From the NCBI GenBank assembly GCA_024280755.1, contig JAJRPN010000022.1, forward strand, positions 1 to 64,000: a DNA stretch of 64,000 nt. The letters are read 5' to 3'. The DNA comes from Planctomycetota bacterium (lineage in GTDB: Bacteria > Planctomycetota > Phycisphaerae > Phycisphaerales > UBA1924). Within the stretch, counting starts at the first letter, position 1; each line of letters begins with the position of its first letter. This document shows, in pieces, positions 1 through 8,608 of this stretch. The position numbers and the translations under genes are program-made. Below the pieces are notes generated by a model that saw nothing but the letters and a program-made list of their open reading frames with translations, ran no database searches and was not told where the DNA came from.

Positions 1-178
1 AGACCTCATTCATCGCTTGGATACCGCCCACCAGCACCGGAAACTCGGATTACCCGGGTCGTCAATCACCCATCAGAGGCCTGCTCCGCTACGCTCCGCA
101 GCCCTCTGATGGGACAAAGGAACGCCGCTGCCCTAACATAGGCAGTGGTACAGAATATGGGGGCAGGCCAAGATCTAC
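1..178 (+). ncRNA. 3' part of a structured RNA, possibly RNase P RNA
   Basis: No plausible protein is encoded here. The stretch contains a long perfect hairpin (CCCATCAGAGG at about 69-79 with CCTCTGATGGG at about 103-113) and a smaller one (GCTGCC/GGCAGT around 127-150). The string ACAGAATATGGGG at about 151-163 then resembles the conserved ACAGAA..GG of the 3' half of P4 in bacterial RNase P RNA. A rho-independent terminator follows directly. The 5' part would lie outside the window. I infer rnpB only weakly; another structured RNA or a repeat remnant is possible. The string ACCCGGGT (about 53-60) is also typical of P RNA but is palindromic, so it does not fix the strand. Confidence 0.33.
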
Positions 179-203
179 AAGCCCCTGGTTAGGGGTTTTT
201 TTC
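178..203 (+). terminator. Rho-independent terminator
   Basis: Stem CCCCT/AGGGG (182-186 with 191-195) with a GGTT loop, followed by a run of seven T. It ends whatever transcript enters from the left edge. The remaining 204-362 is an AT-richer leader that should hold the promoter of the PEP-CTERM gene; I see no clear operator there. Confidence 0.7.
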
Positions 204-362
204 GTGAATACGCCAATGTTTGGTACATGGCATTAGAATGAATATTGAGTTTGGTATTGACATGGGCTTGTGAGTTCGATTACGATGGAGACAGAGGGTT
301 TGCGGGTTGTGTGCCGGGCGAATCTATGCTGAGAGTCATATATACGAAAGAGGAGATGAGAG

Positions 363-971
363 ATGAAAAAGACTATTACACTTATCGCATTCGCAGGCAT
401 CGCAGCTGCTGCCCAGGCGCAGTCGGGATCGCTCACGATTGTGCCTTCGGTGAGCACCCTTGGAACGACCGGGACATCGGGGACGATGACTCTTTCGATC
501 TATGGCGATGCTGACTTTGGTACCGCGATTTCGGGGGGTGGTTTTGGGATTTCGGCGACGAACGGGGCTTCGATCGTGGATATGAACGCTTCGACAACAT
601 TATGGGGTGCGCTTGGTTTCCAAGATTTGGGGCATGCTGGAGATGGCAATCATAATGGGTTGATCTTTGGTCAGTTGATCTTCCCGCCATTCATCCCAGC
701 AGCAGCAGAGTCACTGCTCGGCAATGGGCCTGTATTGTTGGGTTGGTTCCAGATCACCTTTGAAGCGAATACATGGCAGACCATCGATTTTACAACTACC
801 GGCGGCATTGGAGATTTCACGCTTGAGATCTTCGATGAGGCAACCGGCGGTTTTACTCAACTCACGGGTGATATATCACACGGATCAGCGTCTGTCGTGG
901 TTGTCCCCGCACCATCTTCACTCGCACTACTTGGTTTAGGCGGATTGGCAGCGGGGCGCCGCCGTCGATGA
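363..971 (+). CDS. Secreted PEP-CTERM sorting-domain protein
   Basis: A 202-residue protein with an N-terminal signal peptide (MKKTITLIAFAGIAAAAQAQ, likely cut after AQA). The Gly/Ser/Thr-rich body is of unknown fold. The C-terminal tail has the PEP-CTERM layout: VPAPSS, a short hydrophobic Leu/Gly helix, then terminal RRRR. In this family the tail is recognised by an exosortase and the protein is exported to the cell surface. No exosortase gene is in the window. A purine-rich Shine-Dalgarno (GAGGAGATGAG) just before the ATG supports the start. A terminator follows. The function of the mature domain is unknown. Confidence 0.85.
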   Translation: MKKTITLIAFAGIAAAAQAQSGSLTIVPSVSTLGTTGTSGTMTLSIYGDADFGTAISGGGFGISATNGASIVDMNASTTLWGALGFQDLGHAGDGNHNGLIFGQLIFPPFIPAAAESLLGNGPVLLGWFQITFEANTWQTIDFTTTGGIGDFTLEIFDEATGGFTQLTGDISHGSASVVVVPAPSSLALLGLGGLAAGRRRR

Positions 972-999
972 ATGGATCGGGCGATTAAAATGCAGTTTG

Positions 1000-1035
1000 A
1001 ATCCCTCGGTTGAGAATCAATCGGGGGATTTTTTC
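1000..1035 (+). terminator. Rho-independent terminator
   Basis: AATCCCTCGGTTGA pairs with TCAATCGGGGGATT across a GAA loop and is followed by T6. It separates the two PEP-CTERM genes. Confidence 0.8.
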
Positions 1036-1127
1036 ATGGGGAACCCACCAAAGAGTGGGTTGGGTTGGGGGCGTAATGTGGTACCATGATCTATGAAGAC
1101 GGGTTTTGGTTGAGGAGACCATTGACT

Positions 1128-1763
1128 ATGGCACACATACACACTGTTCGCGCATTGGGCGTTCTGGCTGGTCTTGGGTTTGGGATGCAGGCGATGGCGG
1201 AGCATACTTATATTCTTCGGATTGAAGGCGGGCCGACCCAAGTTGATACTTCGACAGGGGCGGTGATTTTTACGCTCGATGTGATTGGTGATATGGTGTT
1301 GGGTAGGGATGCCGAGTTCATGATGCGGGGGGCGTTCGGGCTCGAGACCTTCGGCTCGGCGGTTGTTGAGAATATCACATGGAACCATGCCGATTGGTCA
1401 GAGTTTAATTATGATGGCGGGTATACCCATGATGGGAACTATGCCCAGGTTGAATATGGCCAATGGGAAGGGCTGGATTGGACGCCTCGGGATGGCTCAG
1501 GGATCGGGAACCGGATTGGGAGTTTTCAGATTACGCTGGCGCAGAATGCAGATTTGAGTGGTGATTTTCGCGTGAGCCTTGTTCATGGCGTGCGGTATTC
1601 GCTCAGCACGCTCAATATTGAGACGGGCGAGTCGTATTACTCAACACCTGAATCGCTTGCGCTCGAAGGATTTACAACGAACATTGTTCCTGCGCCGGGA
1701 TCGATTGCGATGGTGATGGGGGCGGGGTTGGTGTGTACGCGAAGAAGACGCGCAAAGGCCTGA
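1128..1763 (+). CDS. Secreted PEP-CTERM sorting-domain protein
   Basis: A 211-residue predicted surface protein. The signal peptide runs to about MQAMA, the body is rich in Asp/Gly/Trp, and the tail is VPAPGS plus a hydrophobic helix plus RRRRAKA, the PEP-CTERM pattern. An in-frame ATG lies 42 bases upstream, but the start at 1128 is preferred: it has GAGGAG about ten bases upstream and gives a proper signal peptide. It shares only the two ends with the preceding gene, so they are not close paralogs. It is convergent with the META lipoprotein gene, and only about 35 bases separate them. Confidence 0.82.
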   Translation: MAHIHTVRALGVLAGLGFGMQAMAEHTYILRIEGGPTQVDTSTGAVIFTLDVIGDMVLGRDAEFMMRGAFGLETFGSAVVENITWNHADWSEFNYDGGYTHDGNYAQVEYGQWEGLDWTPRDGSGIGNRIGSFQITLAQNADLSGDFRVSLVHGVRYSLSTLNIETGESYYSTPESLALEGFTTNIVPAPGSIAMVMGAGLVCTRRRRAKA

Positions 1764-1797
1764 TATCGATTGGATGAAGAAGATTTGGTTTGTTCTG

Positions 1798-2331
1798 TTA
1801 TGGGGATTCTTCGCCTTCGAGGGTCATGAAGGAGAGGACGATGGCGCCGTCGGCGAGCAGGTTGAGTTTGTTAGGTTCGGCGTGGTAGGCATCAACTCGT
1901 TTGAGCAGATGGAAGAAGCGAGATTCTTGTTGCATGATGCCTTGGGGTTGGTCGCAGAACATTCTTGTGGTGAGTATCTCGGTGACTTTGAGCCCGGCGT
2001 CTGCTTTTCGGTTATAGCTTGCGGTGTAGTTGTTGCACCCGGCGTTGCCGTCGAGCCAGGTGTGTTGTTTGAAGTTGAGCCGAATGGTTGTTCCAGCGAT
2101 GGAGGCTTTGCCTTCGAGGGTGATGAGGTACCATTGTTCGTTTGAGATCCAGACCCAATCTTGTTCTGCTTGTTGGATGGCATTGACCATCGGGCGGGTG
2201 TCTGGGCGAGGTTCGAGTTCTTTCTTTTTATCCGCGCAGCCTGAGGCTGACATCAGCATTGAAATGGCTGTGATGCAAGCAGCATGAGCGAGCCGGGTTG
2301 ATCGAGATTTATTGCTGATAGATGGTTTCAT
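1798..2331 (-). CDS. META-domain (DUF306/HslJ-like) lipoprotein
   Basis: A 177-residue protein with an N-terminal hydrophobic segment and a lipobox-like end (LMSASGC), so probably an envelope lipoprotein. The C-terminal half matches the META/HslJ pattern: W.L.....G...AG..I.L.F, GNAGCNNYTASY and TRMFC. In E. coli HslJ this domain is linked to novobiocin resistance and stress, but its biochemical role is not established. The start is supported by AGGAG eight bases upstream. The neighbouring genes give no functional hint. Confidence 0.8.
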   Translation of the reverse strand: MKPSISNKSRSTRLAHAACITAISMLMSASGCADKKKELEPRPDTRPMVNAIQQAEQDWVWISNEQWYLITLEGKASIAGTTIRLNFKQHTWLDGNAGCNNYTASYNRKADAGLKVTEILTTRMFCDQPQGIMQQESRFFHLLKRVDAYHAEPNKLNLLADGAIVLSFMTLEGEESP

Positions 2332-2403
2332 TGCGGATGCTCCTGTTGGGGCTTTGGATAGAGAAGATCATACGGCTCGGAAAGCGGTGTGGTTCTGATG
2401 GGT

Positions 2404-2913
2404 TTATTGCTCTGGTTGTATGTTGTCAGATTCTTGATTGAGTGCGCCCATTGATGCGTTGTAGAGTTCGTGCATTTGCTTCTGGGCGATTTTTTGTCCG
2501 ATGAGTGATGCCCAATAGAGCAAGGCTGCGATCGCAATAAACACTGGGATGAGCATGAGGGTCGATGGGGGCTTGTTCATCATCCACTGGGCGACCGCGA
2601 ACATCGAGGCGAAGAAGATGAGGGTGGTCAGTGAGATATAGGCAAGCATGAACCCTGTCCATACGCTTGGATTCGGGCTAAATCGGCCATGGATTGATGA
2701 GCCTTGATCGTGCTCGTGTACTTCAATGTTGAGCCAGGGGGACCAGAAATGGCGATCGGCGGGGGGGATGACCAGCATGAGGTGTGTGCCTGCGATTCGT
2801 CCATCGATTGGGTAGTCGGCATCGTCGACGAGTTGGGCGAGCCGATCGATTGCTGCATCTGGTTTGAGCGGAAACTCGATTGTAAAGGTTGGCCTCATCG
2901 GCGGAATGTGCAT
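2404..2913 (-). CDS. Membrane protein of unknown function, two TM helices
   Basis: A 169-residue protein. About 85 soluble residues are followed by two hydrophobic helices (roughly 89-110 and 117-136) and a polar Gln-rich tail. The layout suggests a cytosolic N domain anchored by a helical hairpin. No family recognised. A GAGGAC Shine-Dalgarno sits before the ATG. It may be cotranscribed with the META lipoprotein 70 bases downstream. It is divergent from apt, leaving about 130 bases for two promoters. Confidence 0.75.
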   Translation of the reverse strand: MHIPPMRPTFTIEFPLKPDAAIDRLAQLVDDADYPIDGRIAGTHLMLVIPPADRHFWSPWLNIEVHEHDQGSSIHGRFSPNPSVWTGFMLAYISLTTLIFFASMFAVAQWMMNKPPSTLMLIPVFIAIAALLYWASLIGQKIAQKQMHELYNASMGALNQESDNIQPEQ

Positions 2914-3045
2914 CGGGTGTCCTCATCTGGGTCTCAAATCATCAATTCTTCTGCCTCAGAGCATACCAGATTTGAGCAGTTGAGTTCTCTGAAGAACCAG
3001 AAACTTCGCGTATGAACTTGTGATTGGGACGGATATGATCTGAGT

Positions 3046-3594
3046 ATGCAAACGCCCGATGCCATTCGCAAACTTTCTTCACTGATTCACGATGTGCCCG
3101 ATTTTCCGAAGCCTGGCGTTGTGTATAAGGATTTCACGCCTTTGCTTGCTGATCCGGGATCGTTGGCATTGTCGGTGGAGTTGATGGCGAATCCGTATCG
3201 TGGTCAGGGGATTGATTTGGTGGTGGGGGCGGAGAGCCGAGGGTTTATCTTTGGGATCGCGATCGCTCAATCACTTTCTGCCGGGTTCGCTCCGGTGCGC
3301 AAGCCCGGCAAGCTGCCTCGGGCGGTACATGGGATTGATTACGATTTGGAGTATGGGTCTGATCGGCTTGAACTTCATCAAGATGCAATACGCAAGGGGC
3401 AGCGGGTGTTGCTTGTCGATGATCTGCTGGCGACTGGCGGGACGATGCAGGCGAGTTGCCAGCTCGTCGAGATGACCGGGGCGGAGATTGCGGGGATTAC
3501 GGTATTGATCGAGCTTGATTTTCTCAATGGGCGAGATCTGCTTGATGGGTATAGCGAGGTGCATTCGGTGCTTCGATATGGCTCTGAGGACTGA
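3046..3594 (+). CDS. apt: Adenine phosphoribosyltransferase
   Basis: Converts adenine and PRPP to AMP and pyrophosphate in cytosolic purine salvage. The 182-residue length is normal. Diagnostic features are the N-terminal DVPDFPKPGVVYKDFTPLL, the AESRGFIFG loop, RKPGKLP, and the PRPP-binding motif VLLVDDLLATGGTM around residues 124-137. The Shine-Dalgarno is weak. It is followed by gcvP on the same strand after a gap of about 115 bases, and a functional link is not obvious. Confidence 0.96.
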   Translation: MQTPDAIRKLSSLIHDVPDFPKPGVVYKDFTPLLADPGSLALSVELMANPYRGQGIDLVVGAESRGFIFGIAIAQSLSAGFAPVRKPGKLPRAVHGIDYDLEYGSDRLELHQDAIRKGQRVLLVDDLLATGGTMQASCQLVEMTGAEIAGITVLIELDFLNGRDLLDGYSEVHSVLRYGSED

Positions 3595-3710
3595 TACTCA
3601 AAGCATTCTCGTCGAGACTCGGAGCGAGTTTTCGGCTGATGTGCGCTATGATTTCATCCCCGCTCAGGGGCATACTGACATTGTGTATTTCTGCATCTGA
3701 GGTTCCATCG

Positions 3711-6677
3711 ATGACCACCACCCCAACGCATATTCAAAAGCAAGGGCATCCGCTTATGGCCAAGTCCACACCTAGTTCTGAATCGTCGTATTCACCGATC
3801 ACGCCGAGCGATCTTGAGGCTCGGTCGATCTTCTCGACGCGCCACATCGGGCCTCGTGAGCATGATGCCAAAGCGATGCTCGAATCGATCGGATTGGATT
3901 CGCTCGATGCGTTGATGGATCAAGTGGTGCCTGCGGATATTCGGCTCGATGTTGATTTGGATTTGCCGGCGGCAAGGACCGAGTACAAGCTTTGGCATGA
4001 TCTTCAGGAACTCGCGCAGAAGAACCTGCTTTTTCGATCGTGTATTGGGATGGGATATGTCGGGACGATCACGCCTGGGGTGATTCTTCGCAATGTGCTG
4101 GAGAACCCGCAGTGGTATACGCAGTACACGCCCTATCAGCCCGAGACGGCGCAGGGTCGGCTCGAAGCGTTGTTGAACTTTCAGACGATGGTTTCGGATC
4201 TGACCGGGTTGCCGTTGACGAGTTCATCGCTGCTTGACGAAGGAACGGCGGCTGCGGAGGCCGTCGCGATGGTCGTGGCGATTGGGCGAAACAAGCGGAC
4301 AAAGTTTTATGTAGCGGATGATTGTCATCCGCAGACGATCGCGGTTGTGCAAACCCGCGGCGAGTCGATGGGGATCGAGATTGTTGTTGGCAGTGTTGAG
4401 TCGTTCGATCTGACCGATGCGAATGCAGCGGGTGTGATGGTGCAGTATCCGACGAGCGATGGGCGCGTGGAGTGCTACGAATCGCTTACGAAAACGGCGC
4501 ATGACAACGGGATGATGGTTGTTGCGGCGGCTGATTTGATGGCGTTGACGCTGCTCAAGGCGCCCGGCGAGTGGGGCGTTGATATTTGTGTGGGGTGTGC
4601 TCAGCGGTTTGGGGTGCCGATGGGCTTTGGTGGCCCGCATGCAGGATACATGTCTACACACGAAAAATATGTCCGCAAGATGCCCGGTCGATTGGTTGGG
4701 GTTTCGATCGATGCGCAGGGGAACCCGGCGCTTCGATTGGCGATCCAGACACGCGAGCAGCACATCAAACGCGATCGTGCGACGAGTAATATTTGCACCG
4801 CGCAGGTGCTTTTGGCAATCATGGCTTCGATGTATGGCGTGTATCACGGCCCGGATGGATTGAAGAATATCGCCAAGCGGATCCATGCCCAGGCGCAAAC
4901 GCTTCGGGTTGGATTGATTGAGCTCGGGCATGAGATCGCTGATGATTTGGTGTTCGATACGCTTCGGGTCAAGGTGAATGGTGATAGCGATGGCGTGCTC
5001 GGTGCGGCTCGCGCACGACGAATCAACCTGCGAGATTTTGGTGATGGAACGGTTGGGATTACGCTTGATGAAACCGCCGATCATGCGTTGCTTCATGATT
5101 TGCTCGAAGCGTTCGGTGGAACGGGCAAGGAAGATTTGAATGCGATGGCTCAAGAGGCAACGCTTGATATTCCGCAAGCCTTCCAGCGCAACACGCCATT
5201 TATGACGCATGAGGTGTTTAATAGTCATCGCTCAGAGACGGAGATGCTTCGGTATATCACCGAGTTGCAATCGCGTGAGTTGTCGTTGGCGCATTCGATG
5301 ATCCCGCTTGGGTCTTGCACGATGAAGCTCAATGCGACGAGTGAGATGTTGCCGGTGACTTGGCCGGAGGTTGCGCATATGCATCCGTTCTCGCCACGCG
5401 AGCAGTGGGAGGGCTATGCGGTTTTGTTCGATCAGCTCGAGCGTTGGCTCGCAGAAATCACTGGTTTTACAGCGGTTTCGTTGATGCCAAACGCCGGGAG
5501 CCAGGGCGAGTTCGCGGGGTTGCTCACGATCAAGGCGTATCACGAGCATGAGGGGCAAGGGCAGCGGAACATCTGCCTCATCCCTGAAAGCGCGCATGGC
5601 ACGAATCCGGCTTCGGCTATTGTCGCTGGGCTTAAGGTTGTTGCGATCAAGGTGAACGATGCGGGCGCGATTGACATTCATGATCTTCGCGCCAAGGCCG
5701 AGAAGCATAAGGATGATCTCGCAGCGGCGATGATCACTTACCCTTCGACCTGTGGCATCTTCGATGACAATATCCGCGAGATGATTGAGACTGTGCATGA
5801 GTTTGGCGGCATGGTGTATCTTGATGGTGCGAACATGAACGCGCAGGTTGGGATCTGTCGCCCGGGCGATTATGGCGCGGATGTGTGCCATCTAAACCTG
5901 CACAAAACATTCTGCATCCCGCACGGCGGCGGCGGGCCGGGCGTTGGTCCGATTGGTGCCAATGATAAGCTCGCACCGTTCTTGCCCGGGCATCCGATCC
6001 GCAACCCGGCGAGCGCTGGCGAGCATGCGGTTGGGCCGGTAAGCTCTGCGCCTGAAGGCTCGGCGAGTATTTTGTCGATCCCGTGGACCTACATCGCGTT
6101 GATGGGGCCTGATGGTTTGAAGGAGGCTTCGCAGGTCGCGGTGCTCAATGCGAACTACATGGTCGAGCGGCTCAAGGATCATTATCCGGTGCTGTTCAGA
6201 GGCTCGAAGGGGCGCGTGGCGCATGAGTTTGTGATTGATTGTCGGCCGTTTAAGAAGAGCGCGGGGATTGAGATTGATGATATCGCCAAGCGACTCATCG
6301 ACTTTGGTTTCCACGCGCCGACGATGAGTTGGCCGGTCCCAGGCACGCTGATGATTGAGCCGACGGAGTCTGAATCGAAGGCTGAGCTTGATCGGTTCTG
6401 CGATGCGTTGATTACGATCCGGGCCGAGATTGCCAAGATCGAAGCCGGCGAATATCCGCAGGACGACAACCCGCTCAAGGGTGCCCCGCATTCGATCGCG
6501 GCGGTGGGGGCCGACGAGTGGAGCCATCCATACTCACGCGATGTCGCGGCCTATCCGGCTGCGCATCTGCGCCGGTTTAAGTTCTGGTCGCCGGTGGGTC
6601 GCGTGGACAATCCGTTCGGGGATCGGAACCTTCAGTGTTCGTGCCCGAGTGTGGGGGGTATGGCGGAGCTTGAGTAA
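3711..6677 (+). CDS. gcvP: Glycine dehydrogenase (decarboxylating), P protein
   Basis: P protein of the glycine cleavage system: PLP-dependent decarboxylation of glycine with transfer of aminomethyl to lipoyl-GcvH. It is the single-chain type, 988 residues with both halves fused. The N-terminal half carries FSTRHIGPRE and LLDEGTAAAEA. The C-terminal half has the PLP-lysine region LHKTFCIPHGGGGPG near residue 730. ATG 3711 is chosen because TGAGG lies eight bases upstream; another ATG at 3756 is possible, and the longer open frame from 3639 lacks a Shine-Dalgarno. gcvT, gcvH and lpd are not in the window, and no glycine riboswitch was recognised in the leader. Confidence 0.96.
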   Translation: MTTTPTHIQKQGHPLMAKSTPSSESSYSPITPSDLEARSIFSTRHIGPREHDAKAMLESIGLDSLDALMDQVVPADIRLDVDLDLPAARTEYKLWHDLQELAQKNLLFRSCIGMGYVGTITPGVILRNVLENPQWYTQYTPYQPETAQGRLEALLNFQTMVSDLTGLPLTSSSLLDEGTAAAEAVAMVVAIGRNKRTKFYVADDCHPQTIAVVQTRGESMGIEIVVGSVESFDLTDANAAGVMVQYPTSDGRVECYESLTKTAHDNGMMVVAAADLMALTLLKAPGEWGVDICVGCAQRFGVPMGFGGPHAGYMSTHEKYVRKMPGRLVGVSIDAQGNPALRLAIQTREQHIKRDRATSNICTAQVLLAIMASMYGVYHGPDGLKNIAKRIHAQAQTLRVGLIELGHEIADDLVFDTLRVKVNGDSDGVLGAARARRINLRDFGDGTVGITLDETADHALLHDLLEAFGGTGKEDLNAMAQEATLDIPQAFQRNTPFMTHEVFNSHRSETEMLRYITELQSRELSLAHSMIPLGSCTMKLNATSEMLPVTWPEVAHMHPFSPREQWEGYAVLFDQLERWLAEITGFTAVSLMPNAGSQGEFAGLLTIKAYHEHEGQGQRNICLIPESAHGTNPASAIVAGLKVVAIKVNDAGAIDIHDLRAKAEKHKDDLAAAMITYPSTCGIFDDNIREMIETVHEFGGMVYLDGANMNAQVGICRPGDYGADVCHLNLHKTFCIPHGGGGPGVGPIGANDKLAPFLPGHPIRNPASAGEHAVGPVSSAPEGSASILSIPWTYIALMGPDGLKEASQVAVLNANYMVERLKDHYPVLFRGSKGRVAHEFVIDCRPFKKSAGIEIDDIAKRLIDFGFHAPTMSWPVPGTLMIEPTESESKAELDRFCDALITIRAEIAKIEAGEYPQDDNPLKGAPHSIAAVGADEWSHPYSRDVAAYPAAHLRRFKFWSPVGRVDNPFGDRNLQCSCPSVGGMAELE

Positions 6678-6722
6678 AGGTTAGTAGTTGGATAGTGATC
6701 AGTTTTCTGATATACTCTTGGT

Positions 6723-7781
6723 ATGTCTTTATACGAACTCACTGCTGATGAAATCCGTCCAATTCCTCAAACTACTTTTCGCGAAGCCAAGATTCAAGAG
6801 CGTGCAGATTTGCAGCGAATGCTCCGTGAGCAGGTAGATGTGATTGCGCCAGATTGTTTGGTGATTGCTGAGGAGTTTGGTGATTGGGATGAGTCTCGCC
6901 GACGAATCGATCTGCTTGCGATAGATACAGATGCAAATCTTGTTGTCATTGAGCTCAAGCGAACCGAGGACGGCGGCCATATGGAGTTGCAGGCTGTCCG
7001 TTATGCATCAATGATTTCAGCAATGACATTCGAGCAGGCTGTGCGAGCATATTCCAAGTTTTTAGAGGCATTGGGATTGCAAGTCGAAAGTGCCGAGAGA
7101 AATATTCTTGACCATCTGAAATGGGACAGCGTTAAAGAAGAGTCGTTCGCGCAGGATGTTCGAATCGTTCTTGCATCAGCGGAGTTTTCTAAAGAGTTGA
7201 CATCAGCCGTTCTGTGGCTGAATGAGCGAGGTCTGGATATATGCTGTATGCGGATGAGCCCGCATAAAGATGGAAATCGAGTATTACTTGATGTCCACCA
7301 AGTGATCCCGCTTCCTGAGGCAGAAGATCATCGGATTCGAGTGCGCGAGAAAAATCAGCGAGTGCGTGAGTCAACAAAATCTGGGCGCGATCTCACCAAA
7401 TATTTAATTACACTCGAGGGTGAGGAGTATGGTCCGTTTCCCAAGCGAGTTACTGTATTGAATGTCGTTAAACATCTTTGTGACGGCGGTGTAAATCCAG
7501 ATGATATCAAAAATGCCGGCACGGTTCGTAAGAATGTATTTAGGTCAGCGCCAGGTAAGTTTGAAACTGTCGCTGAGTTTGTTGAGGCAGCAAGCAAGGT
7601 TGATGCTGAGAGGGGGAAAAGATTTGACCCGATTCGGTGGTATATAGAGGATGAGAATCGAATTGAGTACCAAGGAAATACTTTTGTACTGTCTAATGGA
7701 TGGGGTCTTGAGGCCATGGAATGGCTAAGTGAAATCACAGCAGCATTCCCTGATTATGATGTGAAAATACAGGCTGTATAG
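6723..7781 (+). CDS. PD-(D/E)XK nuclease-like protein, DUF91/NucS-like N domain
   Basis: A 352-residue protein. Residues about 45-85 show a PD-(D/E)XK core: a conserved Glu at 50/51, D63 in RRIDLLAID, then E77-L-K79 in LVVIELKRTEDG. This matches the arrangement in NucS/DUF91-like nucleases. The C-terminal half (about 220-350) is an unrecognised domain. It could act in DNA repair or as a standalone defence or restriction-type nuclease; nothing nearby decides this. Codon usage is more A/T-ending than in gcvP and the other neighbours, which hints at later acquisition. It starts 45 bases after gcvP and no terminator lies between them. Confidence 0.75.
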   Translation: MSLYELTADEIRPIPQTTFREAKIQERADLQRMLREQVDVIAPDCLVIAEEFGDWDESRRRIDLLAIDTDANLVVIELKRTEDGGHMELQAVRYASMISAMTFEQAVRAYSKFLEALGLQVESAERNILDHLKWDSVKEESFAQDVRIVLASAEFSKELTSAVLWLNERGLDICCMRMSPHKDGNRVLLDVHQVIPLPEAEDHRIRVREKNQRVRESTKSGRDLTKYLITLEGEEYGPFPKRVTVLNVVKHLCDGGVNPDDIKNAGTVRKNVFRSAPGKFETVAEFVEAASKVDAERGKRFDPIRWYIEDENRIEYQGNTFVLSNGWGLEAMEWLSEITAAFPDYDVKIQAV

Positions 7782-7875
7782 CCGGATGCCATGCTGATGG
7801 CGTCTTCGGCGCCTGCATGTCTTCTGGAAAACAAAGACCTGCACATGCTTCGCATGAACAGGGCACCCGCATCAA

Positions 7876-8214
7876 TTAAGTATTGAAGTGGTATTTATTC
7901 TTTGGATTCTGTTTGATCTCTCGTTCAATATCCGCGGTTTCATCTCGTGTTTTGCAGGCGCAAGTTCGGTATTCGATGTCCTTGATGTGGCGGAGTAGGT
8001 ATTTTCGTTTGGCTTCGTTGTTTCGTGTGCCGGTTCCCAAAGGCTTGGGGAGCAGAGATGACATGCGGTGCGCACATCGGCCGCCTATTCCAAAGAGGAT
8101 TTGTTCTTTGGTTGATATTCGTCGCAGGTCATACACGCCTGGGCCGAGTGGGGCGTGGAGGTATTCTGATTTGCGAGGGTCAGGGTATGGGCGGAATGTA
8201 TTGAACTTTGACAT
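7876..8214 (-). CDS. Small GIY-YIG-like protein
   Basis: A 112-residue protein that I read as a degenerate or minimal GIY-YIG nuclease fold: GPGVYDLR (the GIY position), LFGIGGRCAHRM (the YIG and Arg region), then RKYLLRHIKDIEYRTC and a final ADIEREI that could supply the metal-binding Glu. Such domains cut DNA in mobile introns, UvrC and restriction systems, but small standalone versions are mostly uncharacterised. It lies beside a repeat array and next to the nuclease-like gene, possibly part of one accessory islet. The fold call is tentative. Confidence 0.55.
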   Translation of the reverse strand: MSKFNTFRPYPDPRKSEYLHAPLGPGVYDLRRISTKEQILFGIGGRCAHRMSSLLPKPLGTGTRNNEAKRKYLLRHIKDIEYRTCACKTRDETADIEREIKQNPKNKYHFNT

Positions 8215-8221
8215 GAGGTAG

Positions 8222-8606
8222 TCTATTCATCTTGGTGCCCTGTTTCATCCCGAAGGGTGAAGCAGGAACGAGTGCCGTTTGTACTACGAAGACCTGCTTT
8301 GCCCTTCCTTTGGTCGGGTCAGAAGCAGGGCACCGGGGATTTGTGGAGTTGTTTGAAGACACGGCTTGCCGGGGACGGTCAAGCCGTGGCACCCGCTTGT
8401 TTTCTCCAATACTCGCCTCCCCCGGGCCTCCGGGGGAGGTGGCTGCGCAGCAGACGGAGGGGGTCTTCGAGATGGTGTTGGTGTGACAAAATGAAGAGGA
8501 AACAAGGAAAGACCCCCTCCGCCTCACTTCGTTCGGCACCTCCCCCGCAGGCGCGGGGGAGGTGGTAAGAGACCGCTTCCTCACAGGCGGGACGCCTGTG
8601 CCACGG
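8222..8606. repeat. Mosaic intergenic repeat array
   Basis: A gap of about 390 bases with no credible gene, packed with palindromic modules. Module D (8292-8334) runs ACCTGCTTTGCCC ... AGAAGCAGGGCACC. Module C (about 8350-8394) is a CGGCTTGCCG/GGTCAAGCCG hairpin. Module R1 (8416-8563) is an inverted pair of long G/C hairpins, and module E (8582-8604) is CACAGGCGGGACGCCTGTG. The same modules recur at 21.2-21.7 kb. Short open frames reading through them (Arg/Gly/Pro-rich) are repeat translations, not genes. Confidence 0.85.
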
Positions 8607-8608
8607 GG

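Noticed and set aside
1-60. RNase P RNA on the minus strand (GATGAATGA and ACCCGGGTA strings)
   Set aside because: The required 5' half with GAGGAAAGTCC is not present in the following 300 bases on that strand; the plus-strand reading with a terminator fits better, though weakly.
3595-3710. Glycine riboswitch before gcvP
   Set aside because: No tandem aptamer-like conserved blocks were recognised in the 115-base leader.
8416-8563. CRISPR array in the repeat gaps
   Set aside because: Repeats are inverted hairpin pairs, not regularly spaced direct repeats, and no cas genes are present.
8180-8584. Arg/Gly/Pro-rich open frames across the repeats (also around 21.3-21.9, 34.3-34.8, 44.0, 48.2 and 53.5 kb)
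   Set aside because: They are translations of palindromic repeats, occur on both strands at each copy, and have no ribosome sites.
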